Shown: one piece after another, positions 1-12,645 of the stretch
How positions within the stretch are numbered: position 1 is the first letter of the stretch
Layout: every line of letters begins with the position of its first letter
Assembly (NCBI GenBank): GCA_030620095.1
Contig: JAUTXW010004477.1
Span: forward strand, 620,001-684,000
Origin: Kuschelorhynchus macadamiae
Lineage: Eukaryota > Arthropoda > Insecta > Coleoptera > Curculionidae
DNA: 64,000 nucleotides
Direction: 5' to 3'
The notes under the pieces: model-generated
What the model saw: only the letters and a program-made list of their open reading frames with translations
What the model was told of the DNA's origin: nothing
Database searches by the model: none
Translations under genes and position numbers: made by a program

Positions 1-307
<307 letters not shown>

Positions 308-1712
308 CATAGCCTCAGATTCGCGCGCCAAACTTCAGGTTATATTTTTTTACTGGTGCCTGATGAATGATTTTGGCTACTGCATTATGCCATTGTTTAT
401 ATTAAATTCCTGCTAAAAGTTTACATCCAGATATTATGTGTTTGATTACTTCTGCAGAGAGATGACATTTCCGGCATGCATGTGTAGTAATATTGCTGTT
501 TTTCAAAATGTGTTTTTTGCAGATATTACTAGATCTTGTATCGCGATAATGAAACCTTTAACTTCGGGATAGCGATTACCATTTTGTAAGACCATATAGG
601 AGAGAGTTTGTTGATTTGCGTTATTAAAATATTTTCCATGTAGTGCTTTAGATGACCTTATGCTTTTTTTATTATTTAATATTATCCTGAAATATATTGT
701 TCTAAGGATAAATGTAGAAGTGTAAAATGTTTATCTAGTTTAAGCACAGTATGGTAATGGATGATTTTTTTGTTGGAAGTACGTTCTCATTTGTTGGATT
801 TGCCTAGAGTGAAGTTCTTTAATATCTATCATTCCTCATCCTCCTACTTTTCTACTGATTGTCATTCTTTCTTCTATTTGTTGTGAGTTTTGTTCTTGTC
901 AAAATAATAATGTTTTCTAAATCGGTTTGGGACTATATCCTAATGTCATCCATATACATAAGATGGTTAATTTTGTGTAAATATTATATGGTGTACTATT
1001 TAGGGAATTTGACAATGGATTAAGACACATACAAAACCAGAGAGCACTTGATGAGTCACCTTGAAATAATCCCCGTTTGATTTTAGTGAAATCTGTTTCT
1101 ATACATGTCGCTACTCATTCATTTTATTTTTGTGTTCCACCTTTTTATTACCACTGTGTAAAATGTTGGATAATAGGATGTATTTTGTATATCTTAAGAA
1201 CTCGTGAAAGCCATTCATGAGGGATCATATCAAAAGCATTTTTGTAGTCAACGAATGTGATATGAAGTTTTGTTTTTGGTTTTCTATTTGTTTTACATAC
1301 ATTCCGTCTCTTCCTCCGATAGTATGTTATTTTTAACTAATTGTTTGTCAGTTTTATTAGTTAATATGGAGATGATGATTTTATAAAGGGTGGGAACGCA
1401 GGTAATTGGTAAGTTTGGTTTTATAAAAGTTTTTGCCCCTGTGATAAATTCTGGAGTTAACTCTGGGTTTTAAATTTTTATTTATTATTATTATTATTAT
1501 AATAAGGATGATTATTATTATGCTTCCAAGAAAACATTAAGAATAGATTCGACTCTATCGTTTCTAAATTTTGCTGGTCTGTTTTTTAATATTGGTATTT
1601 ATTTCATAAATGGGTATTCGATTAAGGATAGCTGGTGATGGGTGACGCAGTAAAATTCTGATCAAAATGGTATTTAATTTTTACTTTCCTCGGAAAAGGG
1701 AAGTATTGTAAT
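308..1712 (-). pseudogene. Left arm of a long inverted duplication: non-LTR reverse transcriptase remnant
   Basis: This stretch is the reverse complement of 3787-5462, by eye about 95% identical over its length. Both outer ends share the landmark GGCGCGCGAATCTGAGGC (left 311-329, right 5440-5458). Read on the minus strand it carries the same decayed reverse-transcriptase sequence as the right arm and has no open frame. A block of about 272 bp present at 4564-4835 of the right arm is absent here, with the junction at about 927. This explains the unequal arm lengths (1405 against 1676 bp). The arm stops exactly where the TA microsatellite begins, so it may be truncated by it. Confidence 0.85.
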
Positions 1713-3080
1713 CGTGAAAAAATCCCCCTTCCAGATGTTTTCAGAGCTTTACGTTTCAGAGTCTCTAGTGCCGAAAAACATGTTTTTTCAATTCCGTCGG
1801 TCTGTTTATCTGTCGGTCTGTCTGTTCGCAGCACAGCTAAAAACTATTTACCCAATTGACATCAAATTTGGTCAAAAACTAAACCTTACAAAGGGATGAT
1901 ATGATAAAATTTTGGTAAAAATCCAATGTGACAAAACAAAATGGCGGCCTAGTGAAATGATAAAAAAGTGTATTACTAAAATAACTACTCATCCAATTTA
2001 TTTAAAATTTTGCACAAAAACCAAGAATTGTGCAGGAACCAACTGGTACGAATTGTATTGGGAGAACAAAATGACGGCTGCTTAATAAAATATTTTAAAA
2101 TTCAGCCCGAAAAACCTACCTACCCTACCTACCTGATTTCAAATTGTATGCCATAACTTATTGCGGTAGAGAGGTGAAATAGCGAAACTGTAGTACCTAT
2201 TGAAGATGACGAAACAAAATGACGGCCAAACAAAATATTTGTAATCGTGAAAAAAATTACCGTCTCACGTTTTACGTATTTTCAGGTTTTAGCGACCTTA
2301 GATGCCAAAAAATATGTTTTATCAATTCCGTCGGTCCGTTTGTCGGTTTGTCGGTCTGTCTGTCAGTTCGTTGCATAGCTTAAAATCTACTCTTCAGATT
2401 GATTTTAAATTTTATTCAAAAATTAAGGGTCAAATATGCCGAAACAAGATGACGGCCTAGTGAAAAGATAAAAAAATTTACTAAAAAACTGATTATATCC
2501 ATCCAATTTCCATCAAATTTTGCACAAAAATCAAGTGTTACATAGGAATGAGATAGTAACATTTTGGTATGAATATAAGATAGCAAAACAAAATAGCGGC
2601 CTAATAAAATATTAAAAAAATCGGCCTGAAAAAATTACGTATTAGATTAATTTCAACTTTTGTTCGAAATGGCGAAACAAAATGCCGGTCAACTAACTTT
2701 AACATCCCACGTAAAAAAGAAGTGTTGTAATCGTGAAAAAAATACGTTTTTAGGGTCCTCAAATGCCAAAAATCATGTTTTCTCAATTCCATCGGCCTGT
2801 CTGTCGGTCCGATTTATATCAAGTTGGTTTTTAGGTTTTAGTGTCCCTAGATGGTAAAAAATATTTTCAATTCCGTCGGTCTACTTTTCAGACTGACTTT
2901 AAAATTAAGTAAACAATTAAGGGTTATATGGGTATGACCTGGTAATATTTTGGTAAAAATCGAATATGCAGTAACAAGATTATTACTAAAAAAACTAATT
3001 ATCCAAGTCCCTCAAAATCTGTACAAAAAACAAGTTTTACATAGGAATGAACTGGTAACATGTTGACATGAATATAAGAT
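1713..3080 (+). repeat. Dispersed repeat family B, several diverged subunits
   Basis: Subunits of roughly 150-250 bp recur here with a shared vocabulary. Examples are TTGTAATCGTGAAAAAA, CAATTCCGTCGGTC, runs of GTCTGTCGGTCTGTC, ACAAAACAAAATGGCGGCC, and a phrase about an A-rich stretch before AGTGTTACATAGG. Subunit starts are near 1706, 2240 and 2728. The same text occurs in the opposite orientation at 11323-13000, 18868-20450, 21016-21365 and in this orientation at 27300-27560. No coding capacity is visible. I do not recognise the family. Confidence 0.8.
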
Positions 3081-3085
3081 AGCAA

Positions 3086-3705
3086 TACAGGGTCTCGGAT
3101 AAGTCAAACTCACCGAACTTTAAAGTGTTTCATGTTTTGTATTTTAAATATGAGCCTCTATATTTTTTGCTTGCACTCAAGCCGAAATTAGAAAACTAAA
3201 CTTTTTTCTAAATACATCACCATTAAAATACGTAACAGATTGAAACTTATTCGCCGAAAACTCATTTTATCCAATATTTCAGTAAACATTTTAACGAATA
3301 AAAATCAAAGGTGGTTTAACTAAACAATGTAATGACATTAGGTTTTATTCAAGTGACAAGAGGGATAGTTCTTTTGACATAAGTATCGCAACTTTTGAGA
3401 CCATTATTTTTTTAAGTGGTTTATCTTTTACAATGAATTATATGAAGGAGAGACGAGGTTATGGATATGATTTTCATATTAGAAGAATCCCAAAACAACT
3501 GTTTTTTAGCGAGTCGACTTTACTCAGAGCGTTATCCAGAACGACGGCATCCGGACAAAAGAAACCTGCAGAATTTATTAGAAAGGTTTATGCAAACGGG
3601 AAACGTAGAATACTCAACACCACTTCGAAATAGGCCGGAATGAACTAAAGAACAGGAATTAGCTATTCGGAATGTCCTTCAATTAGTCAGAAGGCAATCG
3701 TTTAT
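3086..3705 (+). pseudogene. Mariner-like transposase, N-terminal fragment (DUF4817-type HTH)
   Basis: The segment opens with TACAGGGTCTCGG, a typical terminal sequence of IS630/Tc1/mariner-type elements. A reading frame at 3461-3640 gives a helix-turn-helix segment with the pattern ASRLYSERYPERRHPD followed by ERFMQTGNVEY. This matches my knowledge of the DUF4817 domain that precedes DDE_3 catalytic domains in insect transposases. The frame stops after NRPE and continues past the stop with TKEQELAIRNVLQLVRRQ. The upstream residues lie in another frame, so the copy is dead. It is cut off at the TA microsatellite. The DD41D catalytic fragment at 25893-26551 probably belongs to a related element. 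Inactivity is seen directly; the family call is from memory. Confidence 0.65.
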
Positions 3706-3712
3706 ATATATA

Positions 3713-3766
<54 letters not shown>
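3703..3766. repeat. TA microsatellite at the centre of a short palindrome
   Basis: (TA)n flanked by the inverted sequences GGCAATCGTTT (3693-3703) and AAACGATTGGC (3769-3779). It marks the broken end of the mariner-like fragment and lies just outside the right arm of the long inverted duplication. Confidence 0.9.
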
Positions 3767-3768
<2 letters not shown>

Positions 3769-3786
3769 AAACGATTGGCTTACTGG

Positions 3787-5992
3787 AATACTTCCCATTT
3801 CCGAGGAAAGTAAAAATTAAATACCATTTTGATGAGAATTTTACTGCGTCACCCACCACCAGCTATCCTTAACCGAATACCCATTTAGGAAATAAATACC
3901 AATATTAAAAAACAGACCAGCAAAACTTAGAAACGATAGAGTCGAATCTATTGTTAATGTTTTCTTGGAAGCATAATAATAATCATCCTTATTATAATAA
4001 TAATAATAATGAATAAAAATTTAACACCCAGAGTTAACTCCAGAATTTATCACTGAGGCAAAAACTTTCATAAAACCAAACTTACCAATTACCTGCGTTC
4101 CCACCCTTTATAAAATCATCATCTCCATATTAACTAATAAAATTGACAAACAATTAGTTAAAAATAACATACTATCGGAGGAAGAGACGGAATGTATGTA
4201 AAACAAATAGAAAACCAAAAACAAAACTTCATATCACATTCATTGACTACAAAAATGCTTTTGATATGATCCCTCATGAATGGCTTTCACGAGTTCTTAA
4301 GCTATACAAAATACATCCTATTATCCAACATTTTACACAGTGGTAATGGAAAGGTGGAACACAAAGATAAAATGAATGAGTGGCGACATGTATAGAAACA
4401 GATTTCATTAAAATCAAACGGGGATTATTTCAAGGTGACTCATCAAGTGCCCTCTGGTTTTGTATGTGTCTTAATCCATTGTCAAATTCCCTAAATAGTA
4501 CACCATATAATATTTACACAAAATTAACCATCTTATGTATATGGATGACATTAGGATATAGTCATCGACACAATCACATATTTAAAAATTATATCTAAAG
4601 ACATATAAGAATGGAGTTTGGGATAAACAAATGTAAAATATTACATTTTGAGAAAGGTAAATGGTCAATAGGGCAAGAAAAGATACATTAAATAACGAAA
4701 CACTGCAACAAATGGAAGAAAATGAACTGTATAAATTCCTAGGATTTCACCAGAACTAAAAACTTAACCACACTAAAATTAAACATGAATTTGTAATTCC
4801 ATTACTTACCTATTCATTCGGAGTAATAAAATGGACCCAAACTGATTTAGAAAACATTAATATTTTGACAAGAACAAAACTCACAACAAATAGAAGAAAG
4901 AATGACAATCAGTAGAAAAGTGGGAGGAAGAGAAATGATAGATATTAAAGAACTTCACTCTAGGCAAATCCAACAAATGAGAACGTACTTCCAACAAAAA
5001 AATCATCCATTACCATACTGTGCTTAAACTAGATAAACATTTTACACTTCTTCATTTATCCTTAGAACAATATATTTCAGGATAATATTAAATAATAAAA
5101 AAAGCATAAGGTCATCTAAAGCACTACAATATATAAAATATTTTAATAACGTAAATCAACAAACTCTCTCCTATATGGTCCTACAAAATGGTAATCTCTC
5201 TCCCGAAGTTAAAGGTTTCATTATCGCGATACAAGATCTGGTAAAATCTGCAAAAAACACATCTTGAAAAACAGCAATATTACTACAGATACATGCCGGA
5301 AATGTCATCTCTCTGCAGAAGTAATCAAACACATAATATCTGGATGTAAACTTTTAGCAGGAATTTAATATAAACAATGGCATAATGCAGTAGCCAAAAT
5401 CATTCATCAGGCACCAGCAAAAAAATATAACCTGAAGTTGGGCGCGCGAATCTGAGGCTATGAAAAGAATGCAAGTATTTATAGAAACGGTGCATTACTC
5501 ATAAAACTTTACATATCCATAGAAACGGCCTACATTTAACAAACCTCCCCCTTTCGTCTAGGTTTCAAATCCATGCGGCGTACTATACTATCTAAAGGAA
5601 ACTCGTATTACCAGTATTCCCCTCAAAGCATATTAGAAAACAAAAAATTTTAAATTTATTGGGACTTCATAGCGACAAAACAGTTATATATAACAGACCA
5701 AATATATTCTTTAAAAATAAAACAGAAAACATTACCTACCTAATAGACGTAACAATACCATCAGATGCAAATGTAAAAAAGAAATATCAAGAAAAAAATA
5801 TAGGAACTGGCAACAGATATTAAATAGAAAACCAGTACAAGTTATTCCATTTATCATTTTGAGCTCCGATATCACATCATCAGTGATCATCTTCTGCAAC
5901 TGAAACTTGAGGAAAATCTACACGCGGAAGCTCAAAAGGCCGTAATACTGCATACATGTAACATCACAAGATCGTTTCTCAATGAAAAATGA
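3787..5992 (+). pseudogene. Non-LTR retrotransposon reverse transcriptase (R2/R4-like), degenerate; includes right arm of the inverted duplication
   Basis: Frame-broken reverse transcriptase. Recognisable pieces in order are FIDYKNAFD with PHEWLSRVL (about 4235-4300), IKRGLFQGDSSSALWFC (about 4412-4465), HLMYMDDIRI with the YMDD catalytic box at 4538-4549, MEFGINKCK (about 4611-4637), and a C-terminal part with YLIDVTIPSDANVKKKYQEK (about 5737-5796). A tail reading AEAQKAVILHTCNITRSFL ends at a TGA at 5990-5992. Many stops and frameshifts interrupt it. The FQGDS...LWFC and DVTIPSD motifs are known to me from invertebrate RTs usually annotated as R2-type; I am not sure of the clade. A TAA-rich tail follows at 6055-6086. 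The part 3787-5462 is duplicated in inverted orientation at 308-1712; the last 530 bp are not. Confidence 0.75.
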
Positions 5993-6054
5993 ACTCTCAG
6001 TAGACTTGACCTAAGCCCATCTGCTGAAAAAGTTAACCAGTATTAAATGTGAAA

Positions 6055-6086
6055 AATAAAATAAAATAATAATAGTAATAATAAAG
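6055..6086 (+). repeat. TAA-rich tract, likely 3' tail of the non-LTR element
   Basis: Short run of AATAAAATAA and AATAATAATAG units just after the reverse-transcriptase stop. Non-LTR elements often end in such simple tails, so I take this as the element's 3' end. Confidence 0.5.
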
Positions 6087-9000
6087 GTGTAATGTCCTCA
6101 ACTAGATTGGAAAAAAGACAAGCTGTGTGTTCGAACTGGTTTTATTTTCTCTTGCAAACGTTTCCGTTATGTACACTATTCACAACTTATACTAAGAAAC
6201 CGAAAACAGCCGACACGCAACTCTACCTCTTCTCCATAATGGCTTGCACTCATTTATTAAAAACTATTCTACAAAGTTTTTTTATATTTTACTGACAGGA
6301 ATACTAATATCAATTACTTAAAAAATGTACTATCAATCGTGATTATTGAACCTATAGACTGGGAAATTGTCCTTGTTTGCTGCACGTAGTATTTATGCAC
6401 AACCTTTTTCTCAATGCAAATTGAATTAAACATACTTACATATATCAACTTCTTGCTACAGCATCCACAACACCCCCCCCCCCTGATATATCATCCGCTG
6501 ATTGCGCTTAAAGACATTAGGCTGATAGACTCCATAGCGTCACTTCTCCGAAAAAAATCGCAAACTTGACGTTATTTTTTCGGCAGATGAAAAAAGAAAG
6601 AAAATCACATGGTTTTTCATTTCAATACACAAGAAAAAGCAGTAGTTTATAAATAATCATTCTATAAATGCAATAGACAACCTTAAAACGTGGTTATAAA
6701 AAATTTCATATAGAAAGTGTTTAAAAATCAGAAATCTCGGCGAAAAGCTAACAGCATTCGTGAAAAAAGTTGAATGTTATATTTCGACCCTTTTCCAGCT
6801 TAGTCTAGCCGAATTTCGCAAAGCCAGTAGCGTTAATTTAAAAACATGCTAGGTATGTGAAGTATAATAAAAAGTAACTGTGTAACTTTTCATACTATTT
6901 CTGATTATTAAATTTCTAGGGTTAGGGACCGAGATAATAGAGATTTTTAATGAGATAAATGAAGCACATGACGCACAATAAAATTCTTCGACTTTCGGCG
7001 TTTTTTGTTTCAATTTATTACATTAATAACAGGCAACCCAATCTTTTTATTGGCCATTTATTAACTATTTTTTCCATCAAACTAATTTAATAAAACGAAT
7101 AAAGCACTTTTGAGATGTTACTTGCTGAATAGAGTATTGTGATTATACAATTTTCAAACTATTGATACCAGCGATATCGATAAAGTGTCCTGTATTGTTA
7201 AAAATGTTCTGCTGGTATCCAAAAAACCCTTAGATCCATATCATAGGGGATGAAATTTAAGGTAACGTGTGTTATAACTAGTTCGTATTTGGAGCCAAAA
7301 ATTAACTACGACGTTTTTTTATGAGACAGTCTTAAAGAGGCTTCCTTAGTATCCATCGTATTTAAAAATCATTTATATACACCAAGTGATAAAAAGCTAT
7401 TAACAAAAAACCATAATCTATTAACTCATTTAGTCACTCTTGTTTTTAAAATATAACTAAAAAAAATCCGCGACTATAGCCTTTGTGCATGTCTCTAAAT
7501 ATGCATGTAATTGATGACATATAACATTTGAAAATATACGAGTATTTGCCATTTTACCAATAATTGCCAAGTTAGACTAGACTAATGTTAAGATCTTTGT
7601 TGACTATAACTCAACAGGCAGAGACGTAACTACAAATTTTGGCCCACCACAGTTACGCGACAAAAGGTCCCCTATATACATGAAAGTAACCACTGATGAC
7701 AAAAAAAAGGTTGTCCGTACTTGTCCTTTAAGAAACAAATAACCCAAAAGACAGGGCTAGCAAATAACAGACGATATTAAGGGCTAGCGAGGGTCTAGCT
7801 GTGTACAGGTGCCGTGTCCTTTTTAACTGTGATAACAGACAAGTTGCTAAGTTGTTATCGTTCTGTAAAGAAATGTCAAGGTTAAGCTCCTGCGTATAAC
7901 TTGCTTCGTAAACAATTTTTTTAACTGTATTTATTTTAAGTACTTAATTTTTTGTTTTACTACATATTTTGGAGCAAGCTGGGTAGTTGCTTTTTACCCA
8001 TGCCATTAAACTTATATACGCACACACATATTTTAGAAGTAATATCAAAGCTGTTTTAATATGCAGTATTTCAATATCTTTAAAAAAAGTGATAAACTTA
8101 CGTATATTGTAAAAATAATAACACAGTATGAGCTTTAAAGCATATTTTGACTGTACTAAAACATCTGCAGGATAGAAGAAGACAAAAATAGTTCGGGGAG
8201 TTTAATTTAACTGGGAGAACGCCTGCGTATTGCGTATTAAGATCTATTTTCCACTGGGAGAACTGGCAAACGTATCGCAGTCTTTTCATTCAAAGAAGGT
8301 ACACATACACTGGAAATGCTGTGGCAATCTTAGTCTGTGCTGCCACTTTTTCACTTTTATTTGCTGGATTGCGGTAGAAATCCAATTTATTTTTAAATTC
8401 AGGCCAGCAAAACATTATAGGTATTTGTTAACTGCTATTATTTAAAATTTGTCAAAGGTTTATAGTAATAAATGTCATATTCTGAATACGAAAACCGGCC
8501 TCTTAAAATAACTCTTATTAAAATATCTATAATATATAAATCTATAATATGAGCCATTATTAGCTTTTCATACATATTTTTTAAAGGTAAAAAATAGACC
8601 TGAGGTTAATATGTTGCAACTATGCTCTAAATATTACTTTCTCTGTCTGTAGTGGGTGGTGAGTGCAGAGCTATAGTCAGAAGTCGAAGTTAGGGATATC
8701 AAAACATTGTTTAGATTTGGCAACTTCCGTTTAGTATACCAGAAATAAAGTAAAAATAACCCAACATTATTTTTAATTTTAGACAGTTTTTTTTAATATC
8801 GTTGAGTTAATTATTTCGAAAATTAACAAAACTCAAAATAAAAGTTATCAAAATGTAACAATAGAATGCCTTCTAAATAAAATAATAAAATAATTGGGTT
8901 GCCTGACAATAAAATAATTTTTATTTAAATTAAAACACTGCAAAAATTCTTTAAAATTATGTTAGAGATCTTAATGTTTTCTATAGCTCAAAGCAGTTTT

Positions 9001-9880
9001 TATGAGACACATCATAAAGACTTTTTACATAATTGCAACAACAACGTCTAAAATATTGTACCTTATACGGTGATTAAGTTATTGACGCTTCAATGTCCAG
9101 TTCCTTTAAAAAATGTAAGAAGCCGGAAGATAAGTGGTAAAAGATATAAAAAAACCGCCAAAACACGTTAAAATAAAAAAATATTTCCCCTCCTTACACC
9201 TTTTACTGGTATGTAAGTATTTGCTGAACAAAGAAAAGTAAGACAACTCTTTAAAACAAATATTTTTTTGGTTGAATAGAATTAGAGACGGTGTTATTGG
9301 TTAAAAATGAATTTAACCAAAAAACCACTAGCACTCATTTTTTTGATCTATCCTCTCCTCCTTCCCTAAAATAATAATAGAAATCGCCCAAAATGTAGGC
9401 AACTACTATTACTTTAAATATTCAAAAGAAAATTGATGTTTTAATTTTCGTTTTATGTTTTATACATTTTATTATTACTGTAACCAGAATTGAATCGAAT
9501 GACAGTTTTTCTGACAACAAAACTGCCATTAAAAGTTTACATTTGCTGCATCCGTGCAAACAATAATTTCAAGACGTGTTGAAATTTATTCCCTCACTCC
9601 CACAAACACATAAGAAAATGCAACATTTTTTCATTTTTATACTTCTCTATTGAATTAAATAATAAAAATAATTATAGACAATATAGACCAATAAAATCTT
9701 GTTTTGCTCTTTGACATCATCCAAAGTCATTTTAGTTAGTTTATTCCGACGGCAGGCCCCCGCTATCCCCATTATTAAATTATTAAAATGACTTTCATTA
9801 ATTAAAATTCTTCATCAGGCTTCTCGCAAAAATAAACTAATCTGCACTTTCTAAAAACTAATAATATTTGCGACTTTAAC
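6087..9880. other. No recognised gene; AT-rich intergenic or ancient repeat DNA
   Basis: I find no reading frame with recognisable protein similarity and no RNA gene. A C11 run is at 6473-6483. A 13-bp perfect inverted repeat (CAGGCAACCCAAT at 7030-7042, its complement at 8893-8905) could mark the ends of a decayed DNA transposon. The open frames near 8098-8445 on both strands are short and unlike any family I know. Confidence 0.5.
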
Positions 9881-9888
9881 TTTTCCTT

Positions 9889-10081
9889 TTATTGTGTGAC
9901 TCTTTTCTGTTTGCACCAGTCAAGGAATTTAATTCGCTCTTTTTTATATTTTTCTCTTGATTTTTCTAGTAAAAGTTCAGACGATGTATCCTCCACCATT
10001 ACAGCAACGTCAGGTGTTGCACACATTAACAAGTCGTCATCCTTATTTTCATGAGAATTAATTTTATTTGGGTAATTATTC
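9889..10081 (-). pseudogene. Possible tyrosine-recombinase-like N-terminal fragment
   Basis: A minus-strand frame of 63 sense codons, open between an upstream stop near 10082 and the TAA at 9889-9891. It contains an acidic stretch followed by SSELLLEKSREKYKKERIKF and LDWCKQKRVTQ. The pattern of a KSREKY segment followed by a basic/aromatic DWC segment recalls the N-terminal region of insect proteins related to Crypton-like or phage-integrase-type recombinases. After the stop another frame reads LVYFCEKPDE, like the next block of that family, which suggests a frameshift or lost intron. It has no clear start codon near its beginning. The family call is from memory and tentative. Confidence 0.3.
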
Positions 10082-10229
10082 TTTTAAAATATTTACTATA
10101 AAAGTCAACATCACTACAACGCTACTGTAAACAGCGTTGTTTACAGCTATAATATCCAGCCTATTGTCAGTTTTTCATGGAATTTTTAAATTAATGTACA
10201 CAGAGAACAGTTAAGTGCAAGTAAAATAA

Positions 10230-11320
10230 AGACACTGAATATTTTTTTTTTTAATTTTGAAAGATAAATGCATAATCTTAGAAAAAAAAGTATGTAACAA
10301 ACTTGTGGAATATCACTCGACTCGCCGAGGTTTTAATGTTCGTGCCATTTTCAAAATTCCGCATTTGTCATAGTGTCAAACTGCACTTTTTAAAATCGGT
10401 CTTTATCTCGGAGATTGAAACCAACCAAATGAACTTTTGAAATTTGGTACGTTTTTAGAGCACACATCCTCGTATCATTTTCATTTTTCTGACTATTAAT
10501 GAAAAAACAATTTATTTTTCGAGTTTTTTAGAGTTTCGTATTATACGATTCGATAACAGTCGAAAAAATTGAAAGGTTTGTTTGAAATTTTTAGGAAACG
10601 TTAATTCTTACGGTCTCATGAACCGTATTGAAAATTAGCGGGATCGTTTTTTGATCGAAAATAAGGATTCATTAAACGCCCCCTGGTAGTCAAAGTTTAA
10701 GTTTTTGGAAAAAACAAAAAGATTCTGAAAGAGCAGAGATGAGAGAAAAATTCTTATCTTCAACAAAGTGTAAGCAAATGATATTTGTCGCCGCTTCTTT
10801 GAAAAAATTCTATTTAGTTAGTTTTTTTCCTGATTTTTTGCTGTGCTCGCTAACAGTTAGTTTTATTAAAATTGTAATGAAACAAAATTAATGAGGAGGC
10901 AAAAAGGTACATTCAAGTTTGCTCCTAAAGGATTTTGAAGAAAAACTACTTGCAAGCAAAGCATTAAATGTTTTTGACGTGTGGTACTTTTTATCTTCAC
11001 TGACTAACAATAAAATTGTTCATAAATCATTCTTGCGATTTAAAGTTTTGGGGTATTTTGTTTTCTAAAACTATATTGACGCCACAAGGTCCTGCCGAAA
11101 ATATGATCCTAGCGGATAAAAACTAAAAAAGTTAAATTTTTTTAAAATTGAACTTAATTCCAAAGGGAACCTTTACTTTCAAGCCGAATAAAACCAAAGT
11201 TATTTAGTTTTTTCATAAAATTTTTAAACCTCCAAATAAATTCTAAGCTTATAAACTACTTAAAATCATTGAATACACTTTTCACAGTTCCATGGCGTAA
11301 TTTATTAAAAAAATAGCTAA
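10230..11320 (+). repeat. Dispersed repeat family A, 5' block
   Basis: Noncoding. It shares ordered blocks with 15950-16480 (same orientation) and with 35160-35980 and 39850-40600 (reversed). Shared blocks include TGGTAGTCAAAGTTT, the region around AAGCGGCGA (written reversed there), the ACTACTTGCAAGCAAAGCAT block, and a block near GGTCCTGCCGAAAA. The later copies carry variants such as GGTAGCCAAACG and CTACTTGCGTGTAAAACA. No protein is conserved between copies: each has stops in all frames. I do not recognise the family. Confidence 0.7.
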
Positions 11321-11322
11321 AT

Positions 11323-12645
11323 TTTTTTTACCCGGATCTTCCCTTGTTATGAATCTTTCCTTTCATTAAGAATAGTAAAGTCTAACTCAATTTAGTTCCG
11401 CACATAGTCATTTAGTATACTGTCTTTTCAAACATTTTTGTTGCATGCCATTTTGTTCCATCATATCAAGATCCTACCAATATTTTACCAGTTTCTACGT
11501 ATGCCACACTTATTTATGGGCATGATTTAAAATAAATTCAATTTTTTACACTGACTTTTTTAGACCGCCATTTTGTATCGTTATTTTGAATTTGTACCAG
11601 TTAATCCCTGTATCAGATTCAATTTTGCTGCAAGGTATTAAGTCAATTGAATAAGAAGATTTTTTACATTGATTAGTTAGACCTTTCCTAATTTCGTAAT
11701 TCGTACCACAATTTCACCAGTTTATCTCTATATCACATTTAATGGATGCCCAAAATTTAAAATAAATCCAATAAGTAGTTTTTCAGACTGATTTTTTTAA
11801 ATAATTTATTGGCCCGCCATTTTGTTTTGCTGTCTTGGATTCATTATAAAATATTACAGGATGATTTCTTGATTTTTATGCAAAATTTGATATAAACTGG
11901 ATAATCTGCTTGTTAGTAATAATTTGTTTAACATTTCACTAGGCCGCCATTTTGTTCCGGAATTTTATCAAAATAATACCAGGTCATCTCCACATAACCG
12001 ATAATTCTTGACAAAAATTTGAAGTCAGTTGGGTGAGTAGTTTTTAGCTACGCTGCGAACTGACAGACAGATAGACAGACCGACAGGCAGAAAAAACATA
12101 TTTTTTGGCATCTAGGAACGCTAAATCGACATGCAAAAGTTGCAATTTTTTCACAATTACAAACATTTCATTTGGCCGCCAATTATAATTAAAATTTTAC
12201 CAGTTTATCTCTACACCAGAATTAATTCTAGCACAAATTTTTCAATCAATCAATATATTAAATAATTTTCTCAGATTTAATTTTTAAATAATTTATTAAG
12301 CCGCCATCTTAAATTCGTACCGTATGTAATTTTGGTGCAAAATTTGAGGTAAATTGGATAAGTAGTTTTTTAGTGATTTTTTTTAAATATTTGACTAAGC
12401 CCCCATTCTGTTAAAAAGTTACCAGAGCGTTCCCATATGATGTTTGACCAAAATTTTAAGTCAATAAGATAAGCAGTTTTCAGATATGGAGCGAAAAGAC
12501 AAGTCGACAGACCGACGGAATTGAGAAAGCATGTTTTCCGAAATCTAGGGACTCCGAAACGTGAAGATCTGAAAAAAATCTCGGAGGGTGATTGTTTCAC
12601 AATTACAATAAGTACTTTCCTTTTACGAGGAAAGTAATAAATTCA
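11323..12645 (+). repeat. Dispersed repeat family B, long copy
   Basis: The start (TTTACCCGGATCTTCCCTTG at about 11329) matches those of the copies at 18868 and 19808. The end (CACAATTACAATAAG with TTTCCTTTTACGAGG) matches the outer border of the copies at 1690 and 19740. Between them lie repeated subunits, each with a GCCGCCATTTTGTT-like block (near 11567, 11814, 11941 and 12302) and a GACAGACAGA-type stretch near 12061. No reading frame is shared between copies. Confidence 0.8.

Noticed and set aside
6473..6483. C11 homopolymer
   Set aside because: Unusual in AT-rich DNA but a simple run with no associated feature.
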